Of a stretch of 64,000 nt of DNA, positions 49,289-57,019 are shown one piece after another. Position 1 is the first letter of the stretch. Each line of letters opens with the position of its first letter. The notes below the pieces were generated by a model. The model ran no database searches, had not been told where the DNA came from, and worked only from the letters and a program-made list of their open reading frames with translations. The stretch is taken from positions 124,001 to 188,000 of the forward strand of contig NZ_JALQDG010000030.1 in assembly GCF_023631325.1 (NCBI RefSeq), read 5' to 3'. Source of the stretch: Caballeronia sp. INDeC2. Lineage in GTDB: Bacteria; Pseudomonadota; Gammaproteobacteria; Burkholderiales; Burkholderiaceae. A program made the translations under genes and the position numbers.

Positions 49289-50698
49289 ATGAAGCGCTAC
49301 CAAGCCCTTGCCGACACGATGGCCGCCGAGATTCGCGCGGGCCGGCTGCCCGTCGGCGCGCGTTTGCCGTCGGTGCGGCATCTGACGACGCAATACGGCG
49401 TCGGCCAATCGACGGTCTTTCGCGCGTACTACCTGCTCGAAGAGTGGGGCCTGATTCGCGCGCGCGAGCGTTCCGGTTATTACGTCGCGCCCGGCGCGAA
49501 GATATCGGCGCAGGCAAGCACGCCCGCGCCGCTCGCGGAACCTGCCGCCATCGACGTGAGCAGTCTCGTTTTCTCCGTGCTCGATGCGCTCAAGCGTCCG
49601 GATGTCGTGCCGCTCGGCTCCGCGTTTCCGTCGCCGAAGCTGTTTCCGCTCGCGCGTCTCGCGAAGTCGCTCGCGCACGCGACGCGCATGCTCGATCCGT
49701 GGAGCACGGTCGTCGACATGCCGCCGGGTAACGAGCCACTGCGGCGGCAGATCGCGCTGCGTTACATCGGCATGGGTATCGCGCAGCCGGTCGAGGAACT
49801 CATCGTCACGAACGGCGCAATGGAAGCGCTCACGCTGAGCCTCATGGCCGTCACGAAGCCGGGCGATGTCGTCGCGATCGAATCGCCCTGCTTCTACGCG
49901 GCGTTGCAGGCAGTCGAGCATCTGGGCTTGCGCGCGGTCGAGATTCCGGTCGATCCGCGAGAAGGGCTCGATCTCGACGTGCTCGCCGAAGCGCTCGTCA
50001 AGCATCCGGTGCGCGCCTGCTGGTTCATGACCAACTTTCAGAATCCGACGGGCGTCACGCTTTCCATCGAGAAAAAACGCGCGCTCGTCGGCTTGCTCGC
50101 GAAGCATGCGGTTCCGCTCATCGAAGACGATGTCTACGGCGAGCTGCATTTCGCGCAGGATCGGCCGCCGCCCGCGAAAGCCTTCGATACGACCGGTCTC
50201 GTGCTGCATTGCGCGTCGCTGTCGAAGACGCTCGCGCCGGGTTACCGGCTCGGCTGGGTCGCGGCGGGCCGCTACGCCGATGCGATCCGGCGGCTCAAGC
50301 TGATGACGAGCATTTCGACCAGCATCCCGATTCAGGCGGGCATCGCCGACTATCTGCAGCACGGCGGCTTCGACAAACACTTGCGCAAACTGCGCGGCGC
50401 GCTTCTCACGCAACGCGGCGCGATGGAACAGGCCATTGCGCGCTGGCTGCCGCCGGAGGTCGCGTTCGTGCGGCCGGCCGGCGGCTATTTTCTGTGGCTG
50501 CAACTCGCCGAACATGTCGATGCGATGCAGTTGCACCGGCGTGGCCTCGAACACGGCATCAACGTGACGCCCGGGCCGATCTTCTCCGCGCGTCACGCGT
50601 TCGGGAATTACGTGCGCATCAACTTCGGGCATCCATGGTCGCCGCAGGTCGAAAACGCGATGAAAACGCTCGGCGAACTGCTGTGCGCGGAATCTTAG
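49289..50698 (+). CDS. MocR-family regulator (GntR-HTH fused to aminotransferase domain)
   Basis: This 469-aa protein has an N-terminal winged helix (about residues 1-70: RYQALADTMAAEIRAGRLPV, then HLTTQYGVGQSTVFRAYYLLE) and an aminotransferase-like domain from about residue 110, with a PLP lysine in CASLSKTLAPGYRLGW and the EDDVYGEL motif. It diverges from the lipoprotein/flavoprotein operon across 130 bases, so it is the natural candidate for their regulator. AAGGACGCG precedes the ATG. It is a different paralogue from EnuR. Effector unknown; a plain aminotransferase role is less likely because of the HTH. Confidence 0.86.
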   Translation: MKRYQALADTMAAEIRAGRLPVGARLPSVRHLTTQYGVGQSTVFRAYYLLEEWGLIRARERSGYYVAPGAKISAQASTPAPLAEPAAIDVSSLVFSVLDALKRPDVVPLGSAFPSPKLFPLARLAKSLAHATRMLDPWSTVVDMPPGNEPLRRQIALRYIGMGIAQPVEELIVTNGAMEALTLSLMAVTKPGDVVAIESPCFYAALQAVEHLGLRAVEIPVDPREGLDLDVLAEALVKHPVRACWFMTNFQNPTGVTLSIEKKRALVGLLAKHAVPLIEDDVYGELHFAQDRPPPAKAFDTTGLVLHCASLSKTLAPGYRLGWVAAGRYADAIRRLKLMTSISTSIPIQAGIADYLQHGGFDKHLRKLRGALLTQRGAMEQAIARWLPPEVAFVRPAGGYFLWLQLAEHVDAMQLHRRGLEHGINVTPGPIFSARHAFGNYVRINFGHPWSPQVENAMKTLGELLCAES

Positions 50699-50746
50699 AA
50701 GGCGCTTTGACGTTGGTTTGCGCGTGATTTTGCGCATGCTAGACTG

Positions 50747-50762
50747 CTGTACATGCATACAG
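50747..50762. promoter_or_regulatory. LexA/SOS box overlapping the helicase start
   Basis: CTGTACATGCATACAG fits CTGT-N8-ACAG, the LexA operator of Gram-negative bacteria. A TAGACT -10-like hexamer (50740-50745) lies directly before it and a TTGCGC -35-like hexamer near 50718. The ATG of the helicase (50753) is inside the box, so the mRNA may be leaderless. LexA binding is inferred. Confidence 0.72.
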
Positions 50763-53074
50763 TATCCGAGTCCGCCTACACCGTCGCCGTGCGCGCGCTC
50801 TGCGAGTTCACCGCGAAACAAGGTGATCTCGATCTGCGCTTCACGCCCACGCCGAGCGCGCAGGAAGGCGTCGCGGGCCACGTCACGGTGACGAGCCGTC
50901 GGCCGGCCGGATATCAGAAGGAAATCTCGCTTTCGGAAACCTACGGGCCGCTCTGCGTGCGCGGCCGTGCCGATGGCTACGATCCCGCGCTCAACCGTCT
51001 CGAAGAGATCAAGACGCATCGCGGCAAGCTCGAATCGATGCCGCAGAATCATCGACATCTGCATTGGGCGCAGGCGCGTGTGTATGGGCATCTGATGTGC
51101 CGCAAGCTCGGGCTCGACGCCATCGAGATTGCGCTCGTGTATTTCGATATCGTCGCTCAGTCGGAAAGCGTGCTCGTCGAAACGCAGACCGCCGACGCGC
51201 TCGCCGCGCATTTCGAGGCGCAGTGCGAGCTTTTCATCGCGTGGGCGAAGCAGGAGCTCGCGCACGGCGCGGCGCGCGATGACGCGCTCAAAGCGCTCGC
51301 CTTTCCTCACGCGGATTTTCGGCCCGGCCAGCGCGCGCTCGCGGAAGCGGTGTATCGCTCGGCGGTGTCCGGCCGCTGTCTCGCGGCGCAGGCGCCGACC
51401 GGCATCGGCAAAACGGTCGGCACGCTCTTTCCGCTGTTAAAGGCGTGGCCGGGCCAGCGGCTCGACAAGATCTTTTTTCTCACGGCGAAGAGCGCTGGAC
51501 GGCAACTCGCGCTCGATGCGCTGACGACGCTCGCCGCCAGGCCGTTGCGCGTCGTCGAACTCGTCGCGCGCGACAAGGCTTGCGAATATCCCGATCGCGC
51601 GTGCCACGGGGAATCGTGTCCGCTCGCGCGGGGCTTCTACGATCGGCTCGCCGGGGCGCGCGCCGCCGCGCTCGACTGCGCGCAACTCGATCGCGCGTCG
51701 ATCGCGGAGGTCGCACGACGGCACGAAGTCTGCCCATACTATCTGAGCCAGGAACTGTCGCGCTGGGGCGACGTGATCGTCGGCGACTACAACTATTACT
51801 TCGATACGAGCGCCATGCTCTTCGCGCTCGCGGAGGCGAATCGCTGGCGCGTGTCGGTGCTCGTCGACGAAGCGCATAACCTCGTCGAACGGGCGCGCGG
51901 CATGTATTCTGCGACGCTCGATCAGGCCGCCTTCAACGCGATGCGCCGCGGCGCGCCGCTCGTGCTGAAGCAGGCGCTCGGGCGCGTCGCGCGAAGCTGG
52001 AACGAAATCACGCGCGAGCAGGACGCGGCCAACATCGAATACGCGGCGCACACGCAGACGCCCGCGCGGATGCTGACAGCGCTCGGGCAAGCCGTCTCGC
52101 TGATGACGGAAACGCTCGGCGAGCAACCCGAGCTCATCACGCCCGAGACCTTGCGCTTCTATTTCGATGCGATGCATTTCACGCGCATCGCCGAACGCTT
52201 CGGTCCGCATTCGATCTTCGACATCACGCTTGGCCGGGCGAGTTCGAGCGCAAAGAAACGCAACGCCGTGCTGTGCCTGCGCAACGTGATTCCCGCGCCG
52301 CATCTCGCGCCGCGTTTCGCCCGCGCCCACAGCGTGGCGCTTTTTTCCGCGACGCTCACGCCCGCGCACTTCTACACCGATACGCTCGGCCTGCCGGCGT
52401 CGAGCGTGCGCGTCGATGTCGAATCGCCCTTTTCCGCCGAACAGCTCGACGTGCGCGCGATCGCCGACCTGTCCACGCGCTATCGCGACCGCGCGCGCTC
52501 GGTGGACCGCATCGCGGATCTCATCGCCGCGCAGTTCGAAAGCGCCGAAGGCAACTACCTGAGCTTCTTCAGCAGCTTCGAATATCTGGCGCAAGTCGCG
52601 GCGGCGCTCGCGGTTCGTCATCCGTCCATTCCATGTTGGCAGCAATCCCGCGCGATGAGCGAAGCGGCGCAACGCGAGTTTCTCGCGCGCTTCGCCGCCG
52701 ATGGGCGCGGCGTCGGCTTCGCCGTGCTCGGCGGCGCGTTCGGCGAAGCGATCGATCTGCCCGGCACGCGGCTCATCGGCGCGTTCGTCGCGACGCTCGG
52801 TTTGCCGCAGCTCAACCCCGTCAACCAGCAAATGAAAGCGCGCATGCACGAGGCGTTCGGCGAGGGCTACGCGTACACGTATCTTTTTCCCGGCTTGCAG
52901 AAAGTCGTGCAGGCGGCCGGGCGCGTGATCCGCGGGCCTCTAGATCGCGGCGTGCTCTATCTGATCGACGACCGTTTCGCACACGCGGAAGTCCGGCGTC
53001 TTTTGCCCGCGTGGTGGCAGGTCAAAGTGCTGCGGCAACGTGACCTGGGCGAATCGGGACATCCGACTATTTAG
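50753..53074 (+). CDS. DinG/XPD-type helicase with N-terminal RecB-like nuclease domain
   Basis: This 773-aa protein combines two modules. Residues 1-170 carry a PD-(D/E)XK nuclease-like domain: RGRADGYDP, EEIKTHRG near 84 and HWAQARVYGHLM. Residues 175-773 form a superfamily-2 XPD/DinG helicase with Walker A APTGIGKT (about 214-221), DEAH box in VDEAHNL near 371, and a C-terminal VVQAAGRVIRG motif. Cysteines between about 276 and 326 (CEYPDRACHGESCP, later CPYY) match an iron-sulfur cluster. It would unwind and cleave DNA. It is downstream of a MocR gene but has its own LexA-type box, fitting a DNA-damage response. Nuclease activity is not proven. Confidence 0.86.
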   Translation: MHTVSESAYTVAVRALCEFTAKQGDLDLRFTPTPSAQEGVAGHVTVTSRRPAGYQKEISLSETYGPLCVRGRADGYDPALNRLEEIKTHRGKLESMPQNHRHLHWAQARVYGHLMCRKLGLDAIEIALVYFDIVAQSESVLVETQTADALAAHFEAQCELFIAWAKQELAHGAARDDALKALAFPHADFRPGQRALAEAVYRSAVSGRCLAAQAPTGIGKTVGTLFPLLKAWPGQRLDKIFFLTAKSAGRQLALDALTTLAARPLRVVELVARDKACEYPDRACHGESCPLARGFYDRLAGARAAALDCAQLDRASIAEVARRHEVCPYYLSQELSRWGDVIVGDYNYYFDTSAMLFALAEANRWRVSVLVDEAHNLVERARGMYSATLDQAAFNAMRRGAPLVLKQALGRVARSWNEITREQDAANIEYAAHTQTPARMLTALGQAVSLMTETLGEQPELITPETLRFYFDAMHFTRIAERFGPHSIFDITLGRASSSAKKRNAVLCLRNVIPAPHLAPRFARAHSVALFSATLTPAHFYTDTLGLPASSVRVDVESPFSAEQLDVRAIADLSTRYRDRARSVDRIADLIAAQFESAEGNYLSFFSSFEYLAQVAAALAVRHPSIPCWQQSRAMSEAAQREFLARFAADGRGVGFAVLGGAFGEAIDLPGTRLIGAFVATLGLPQLNPVNQQMKARMHEAFGEGYAYTYLFPGLQKVVQAAGRVIRGPLDRGVLYLIDDRFAHAEVRRLLPAWWQVKVLRQRDLGESGHPTI

Positions 53075-53196
53075 ACGCGCACGGCACCGCCGTTAACGGG
53101 TTATCGCGGGCATTCGTCTTGCTGCTCTCGGGCGCCTCAGGGACACGGAGATGTCTCGCTACAGGGGCCGAGAGAGCCCACTATTGGAGAACCCAC

Positions 53197-53691
53197 ATGT
53201 CTGCCGCTCATATCCCGCGACCCATCGATGCGCTCGACATGCTCGAAGCCGAACACCGCGCCATCGAACAACTGTTCGATGCCTTCGAACGCGCGGAACG
53301 CGACGATTTCGAGCGCAAGAACAGGCTCGTTCAGCGCGTGTGCGAGCTGCTGACGATCCACGCGATTGTCGAGGAAGAAATGCTTTATCCGGTCGCGCAG
53401 AACGCGCTCGGCGCGGATCAACGCATCGACGTTGACGAAGCCTACGTCGAGCATTTTCTGGTGAAGACGCTGATCGAACGATTCGCGAGCCTGAAAGCCG
53501 GCGACGACGGTTTCGACGCGACCTTCAAGGTGCTCAAGGAGAACACGACGCATCACATCGAGGAAGAGGAGACGACGCTGTTCCCCGAAGTGCGCAAGAC
53601 GCGGATGGACCTCGTCGCGATCGGCGCGAACATGGCCGCACGCAAGGCCGCGCTGCAGCAGCGCATCGCCGAGGCTGCGGTCGCGCACTGA
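53197..53691 (+). CDS. Hemerythrin-like HHE-domain protein
   Basis: This 164-aa protein has the HHE pattern of a di-iron four-helix bundle: LEAEHRAIEQ near residue 20, LLTIHAIVEEEMLYP near 57, EHFLVKTLIERF near 86 and HHIEEEETTLFP near 127. It may sense or store oxygen or protect from oxidative or nitrosative stress. GGAG precedes the ATG at 53197. It has no signal peptide. It lies between the LexA-box helicase and a 2OG oxygenase, both plus strand, but with separate gaps (122 and 93 bases). Confidence 0.85.
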   Translation: MSAAHIPRPIDALDMLEAEHRAIEQLFDAFERAERDDFERKNRLVQRVCELLTIHAIVEEEMLYPVAQNALGADQRIDVDEAYVEHFLVKTLIERFASLKAGDDGFDATFKVLKENTTHHIEEEETTLFPEVRKTRMDLVAIGANMAARKAALQQRIAEAAVAH

Positions 53692-53784
53692 CGCCTGCGC
53701 GAATTGCACAGCAAGACCCGGAGTGCGATCGCCGCGCGCGTGGCGCACACTTGCAGGCAATTCACGCACACCCGGAGACACGAC

Positions 53785-54519
53785 ATGAAGGTGCTCGAAC
53801 GCGCGACGGCCGACGATATCGGCGAACGCATCGACTCGCTCGACTGGGCCGATCTCGAAGCGCAACTCGACAGCTTCGGCTGTGCCACCGCGCCCGCCCT
53901 CTTCTCGCAAGCCGAATGCGAAACGCTCGCCGCGCTGTACGACCGCGACGGCATTTTTCGCAGCCGCGTCGTGATGGAGCGCCACGGCTTCGGGCGGGGC
54001 GAATACAAATACTTCGCGTATCCGCTGCCTGACGCGATCCAGCACGCGCGGCGCGCGGTCTATCCGCATCTCGCGCCGATCGCCGATCGCTGGAACGAGG
54101 TCATGGGCATCGAGACGCGCTATCCGCGCGAGCACGCGGCGTTCATCGAGCGCTGCCATCGCGCGGGGCAGACACGGCCGACGCCGCTCCTGCTACGTTA
54201 CGTGCCCGGCGATTTCAACTGCCTGCATCAGGATCTCTACGGCGAGCACGTCTTTCCGATTCAGATGGCGATCCTGCTTTCCGCCCCCGGCCGCGATTTC
54301 ACCGGCGGCGAATTCGTGATGACGGAGCAGCGTCCGCGAATGCAGTCGCGTGTGGAAGCCGTGCCGCTTTCACAAGGCGATGCGGTGTTCTTCGCGGTGC
54401 ACCACCGGCCGGTACAAGGCACGCGCGGGCCGTATCGGGTGAACATGAAGCACGGCGTGAGCCGCTTGAGATCGGGGCGGCGGCATATGCTCGGCGTGAT
54501 CTTTCACGACGCGCAGTGA
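53785..54519 (+). CDS. 2-oxoglutarate/Fe(II) oxygenase (DUF2086/Oxygenase_NA type)
   Basis: This 244-aa protein resembles a family annotated as putative oxidative DNA-demethylation enzymes. Iron ligands are His148-x-Asp150 (CLHQDLYG) with a distal His in the VHHRPVQG region. Conserved segments include RYVPGDFN and GGEFVMTEQRPRMQSR. GGAGACACGAC precedes the ATG. It could repair alkylated bases or modify another substrate. Next to the hemerythrin gene and a LexA-box helicase, a stress role is plausible but unproven. Confidence 0.83.
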   Translation: MKVLERATADDIGERIDSLDWADLEAQLDSFGCATAPALFSQAECETLAALYDRDGIFRSRVVMERHGFGRGEYKYFAYPLPDAIQHARRAVYPHLAPIADRWNEVMGIETRYPREHAAFIERCHRAGQTRPTPLLLRYVPGDFNCLHQDLYGEHVFPIQMAILLSAPGRDFTGGEFVMTEQRPRMQSRVEAVPLSQGDAVFFAVHHRPVQGTRGPYRVNMKHGVSRLRSGRRHMLGVIFHDAQ

Positions 54520-54528
54520 GCGCGCGGC

Positions 54529-55197
54529 TTATTCGTTCTCGTCGAAGTAATGCCCGAAGCGCGCCTGCTTCGTCTTGATGTAGCGCTCGTTTTCCTCGCG
54601 CATCGGGATCGCGAGCGCGACGCGTTCGCAAACGGGAATGTCGTGCTTGAGCAGCGTGTCGAACTTCGACGGATTGTTGCTCATCAAACGCACCGACTTC
54701 ACGTTCATCGAGCGCAGGATCGCGGCGGCCGAATCGTATTCGCGGGCGTCGTCGGGCAGGCCGAGATGCAGGTTCGCATCGACGGTATCGAGCCCCTGCT
54801 CCTGCAGCGCGTACGCGCGGATCTTGTTCGCCAGACCGATGCCGCGCCCTTCATGCCCGCGCAGATACAGCAGAATGCCGCGATCCTCCGCGGCGATATA
54901 GCGCAGCGCCAGATCGAGCTGCTCGCCGCAATCGCAGCGATATGAGCCGAACACGTCGCCGGTCACGCATTCGGAATGCAGACGCGTCAACACAGATTCG
55001 CCGTTGCTCACGTCGCCCATCACGAACGCGATGTGCTCGACGTCCGTATGCTTCACGCGATAGACGTAGGAATCGAAGGTGCCGTAGCGCGTCGGAATGG
55101 TGGCGGTCGCCACGAGTTCGACATCCGCGCACGCTTCGCACTCGCCGAAGCGGTGTTGCGGGTTGTGCACGTCCAGCGGGGGAGAAGCGGTTTTCAT
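54529..55197 (-). CDS. ribA: GTP cyclohydrolase II (riboflavin biosynthesis)
   Basis: This 222-aa enzyme has the zinc-binding HSECVTGDVFGSYRCDCG region (three cysteines), the RGHEGRGIGL catalytic loop and a C-terminal MSNNPSKFDTL segment. It opens GTP to give diaminohydroxyphosphoribosylaminopyrimidine, formate and diphosphate. It is stand-alone: not fused to RibB, and no other rib gene is adjacent. It is convergent with the oxygenase gene. No FMN riboswitch was recognised upstream. Confidence 0.93.
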   Translation of the reverse strand: MKTASPPLDVHNPQHRFGECEACADVELVATATIPTRYGTFDSYVYRVKHTDVEHIAFVMGDVSNGESVLTRLHSECVTGDVFGSYRCDCGEQLDLALRYIAAEDRGILLYLRGHEGRGIGLANKIRAYALQEQGLDTVDANLHLGLPDDAREYDSAAAILRSMNVKSVRLMSNNPSKFDTLLKHDIPVCERVALAIPMREENERYIKTKQARFGHYFDENE

Positions 55198-55396
55198 AGG
55201 TCAATCTGCGAGTCCACGACGCCGGACACCGGCCCGATCATTCCTGCCCCATCGCGCCAGCCCGGTTCGCCATGTTAAAGCCCATCGGGAAAGTTTGCAG
55301 ATTGTCGCACGGCGCGCGCCGCTTCCCGCGCTTTCCCGTACGGGCGTTCCGCTTATCGAACGCCTGCTTTCTCGCCTTCTCTCACATTTCTTCCTC

Positions 55397-56092
55397 TCAC
55401 GCCGGGTTCTCGAAATTGCCGGGACTGCTGTCCGTCGCGCGCCATTCGGGCTTGCGCACCGGATCGGCTTTTTGCAGCGCCGCGCGCACGCCCTCGGCGT
55501 CGAGGTCTGCGGTATAGACAGGCGTCGCGGGTTGCTGACGCCACGAATCGTCGATTGCGCCCGCATCGACGGGATCGAAGCCGATTTCATCGACGAGCTT
55601 CATGACGACGGCTTTCGCCTTCGCGTCGTCGCCCGCGACCGGCAGCGCGATGCGCCCCGGCGTGCCCGCGGGCTTGCCGCGGTTGCGTAGATGATCCGCG
55701 TAAATATTGTTGAACGCCTTCACGACCGGCCGCCCGATCTGCTGCTCGACCCAACGGCTTTCCGGCGTGCCCTTTTCGATGCCATCGATACGTCCGTCGC
55801 GCTGTTGCGGATAGTAATTGCCGGTATCGATCACGACGACGCTCGCGGGCACGTCCGCGAACAGATCTTTCGGCAGATTCGGCACTTTCGCCTCGGGAAT
55901 CGTCACGACGACGACATCCGCTTCCTTCACCGCTTCCCGCGCCTCGACGGCCGTCGCACCGGTTTCGCGTTCCACGTCCGCAAGTGATGCCGGTCCACGC
56001 GAATTGGCGATGCGCACGTCGTGCCCGTTCTCGCCGAACCTCAGCGCGAGCACCGTCCCGATATTCCCTGCGCCGATAATTCCGATTTTCAT
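55397..56092 (-). CDS. NADPH-dependent F420 reductase-like oxidoreductase
   Basis: This 231-aa protein has an N-terminal Rossmann fold with MKIGIIGAGNIGTVLA and the family's VVVVTIPEA segment. Such proteins are grouped with F420H2:NADP+ reductases and with STEAP-like NADP-binding proteins; F420 is not expected here, so a different electron acceptor is likely. AAGGAGG stands three bases before the ATG at 56092. It diverges from ahpC, and an OxyR-like site lies between, so it may also be redox-responsive. Confidence 0.83.
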   Translation of the reverse strand: MKIGIIGAGNIGTVLALRFGENGHDVRIANSRGPASLADVERETGATAVEAREAVKEADVVVVTIPEAKVPNLPKDLFADVPASVVVIDTGNYYPQQRDGRIDGIEKGTPESRWVEQQIGRPVVKAFNNIYADHLRNRGKPAGTPGRIALPVAGDDAKAKAVVMKLVDEIGFDPVDAGAIDDSWRQQPATPVYTADLDAEGVRAALQKADPVRKPEWRATDSSPGNFENPA

Positions 56093-56201
56093 ACTGCCTC
56101 CTTGAAATAGAACTGAAAGCAACGACGTGCTTTCAAAGGAACCTGCGAGGGTGCTGTGCAATCACAATGCCGCGTACGGGAAAACGACGAATATCGGGAC
56201 G

Positions 56202-56238
56202 ATAGCCCTTTTCTATTCCGTCAATAAAATCAATCCAT
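56202..56238. promoter_or_regulatory. OxyR-type binding site upstream of ahpC
   Basis: Four tetranucleotides spaced by seven bases each read ATAG, CTAT, ATAA, CCAT, matching the ATAG-N7-CTAT-N7-ATAG-N7-CTAT OxyR pattern at 14 of 16 positions. It lies directly upstream of a TATAGT -10 hexamer (56263-56268), the position expected for an activator contacting RNA polymerase. Confidence 0.72.
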
Positions 56239-56262
56239 TTCGCAGATACGATAGTTTTCCTG

Positions 56263-56268
56263 TATAGT
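56263..56268 (+). promoter_or_regulatory. -10 element of the ahpC promoter
   Basis: TATAGT lies 42 bases before the ahpC ATG. The -35 position (about 56240-56245) is a poor match (TCGCAG), as expected for a promoter that depends on an activator bound just upstream. Confidence 0.6.
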
Positions 56269-56309
56269 TCACTTACTTCTTCAACACCACTCCAAAAGGA
56301 ACCTGGTAA

Positions 56310-56873
56310 ATGCCTATCATCAACAGCCAAGTCAAGCCGTTCAAAGCAACCGCCTACCACAACGGCGAATTCGTGACCGTCACCGACGAAAGCCTGAAGG
56401 GCAAGTGGTCGGTGTTCGTGTTCTACCCGGCCGACTTCACGTTCGTGTGCCCGACGGAACTGGGCGACCTGGCTGACCGCTACGAAGAATTCAAGAAGCT
56501 GGGCGTGGAAATCTACTCGGTTTCGACCGACACGCACTTCACGCACAAGGCATGGCACGACACGTCGGACACGATCCAGAAGATCCAGTATCCGATGCTC
56601 GCCGACCCGACGCTCGCGCTGTCGCGCAACTTCGACGTGCTGATCGAGGAAGAAGGCCTGGCGCTGCGCGGCACGTTCGTGGTCAACCCGGAAGGCGAGA
56701 TCAAGCTGTGCGAAGTGCACGACAACGGCATCGGCCGCGACGCCGGCGAACTGCTCCGCAAGGTTCAGGCTGCTCAGTACATCGCGAAGAACCCGGGTCA
56801 AGTGTGCCCCGCCAAGTGGACGCCGGGCGCTGAAACGCTGACCCCGTCGCTCGACCTGATCGGCAAGATCTAA
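56310..56873 (+). CDS. ahpC: Alkyl hydroperoxide reductase subunit C (peroxiredoxin)
   Basis: This 187-aa typical two-cysteine peroxiredoxin has a peroxidatic Cys47 (DFTFVCPTEL) and a resolving Cys166 (GQVCPAKW). It reduces hydrogen peroxide and organic hydroperoxides, with AhpF as its electron donor. An AAAAGGAACC ribosome binding site precedes the ATG. ahpF follows 146 bases downstream, and the shared promoter carries an OxyR-like site. Identification is close to certain. Confidence 0.97.
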   Translation: MPIINSQVKPFKATAYHNGEFVTVTDESLKGKWSVFVFYPADFTFVCPTELGDLADRYEEFKKLGVEIYSVSTDTHFTHKAWHDTSDTIQKIQYPMLADPTLALSRNFDVLIEEEGLALRGTFVVNPEGEIKLCEVHDNGIGRDAGELLRKVQAAQYIAKNPGQVCPAKWTPGAETLTPSLDLIGKI

Positions 56874-57019
56874 GCCTCGTTTTTCGCGAGCGCTGCATCG
56901 AATCTGCCGCGAGTGGCGGCAGGTTCACCCCAAAAGACGCCTTCGTCCGGCGCTGCGATAAACGCAGCGTCGCGGCGAGGTGCGTCTGCATCACCCCAAG
57001 TCAAGGAACGGACATCGCC

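Noticed and set aside
47456..51310. Very long minus-strand frame (about 1280 codons) spanning the flavoprotein and the opposite genes
   Set aside because: Only its 3' part encodes the VAO flavoprotein. The rest is antisense to the MocR and helicase genes, with Arg/His-rich translation typical of a high-G+C shadow frame.
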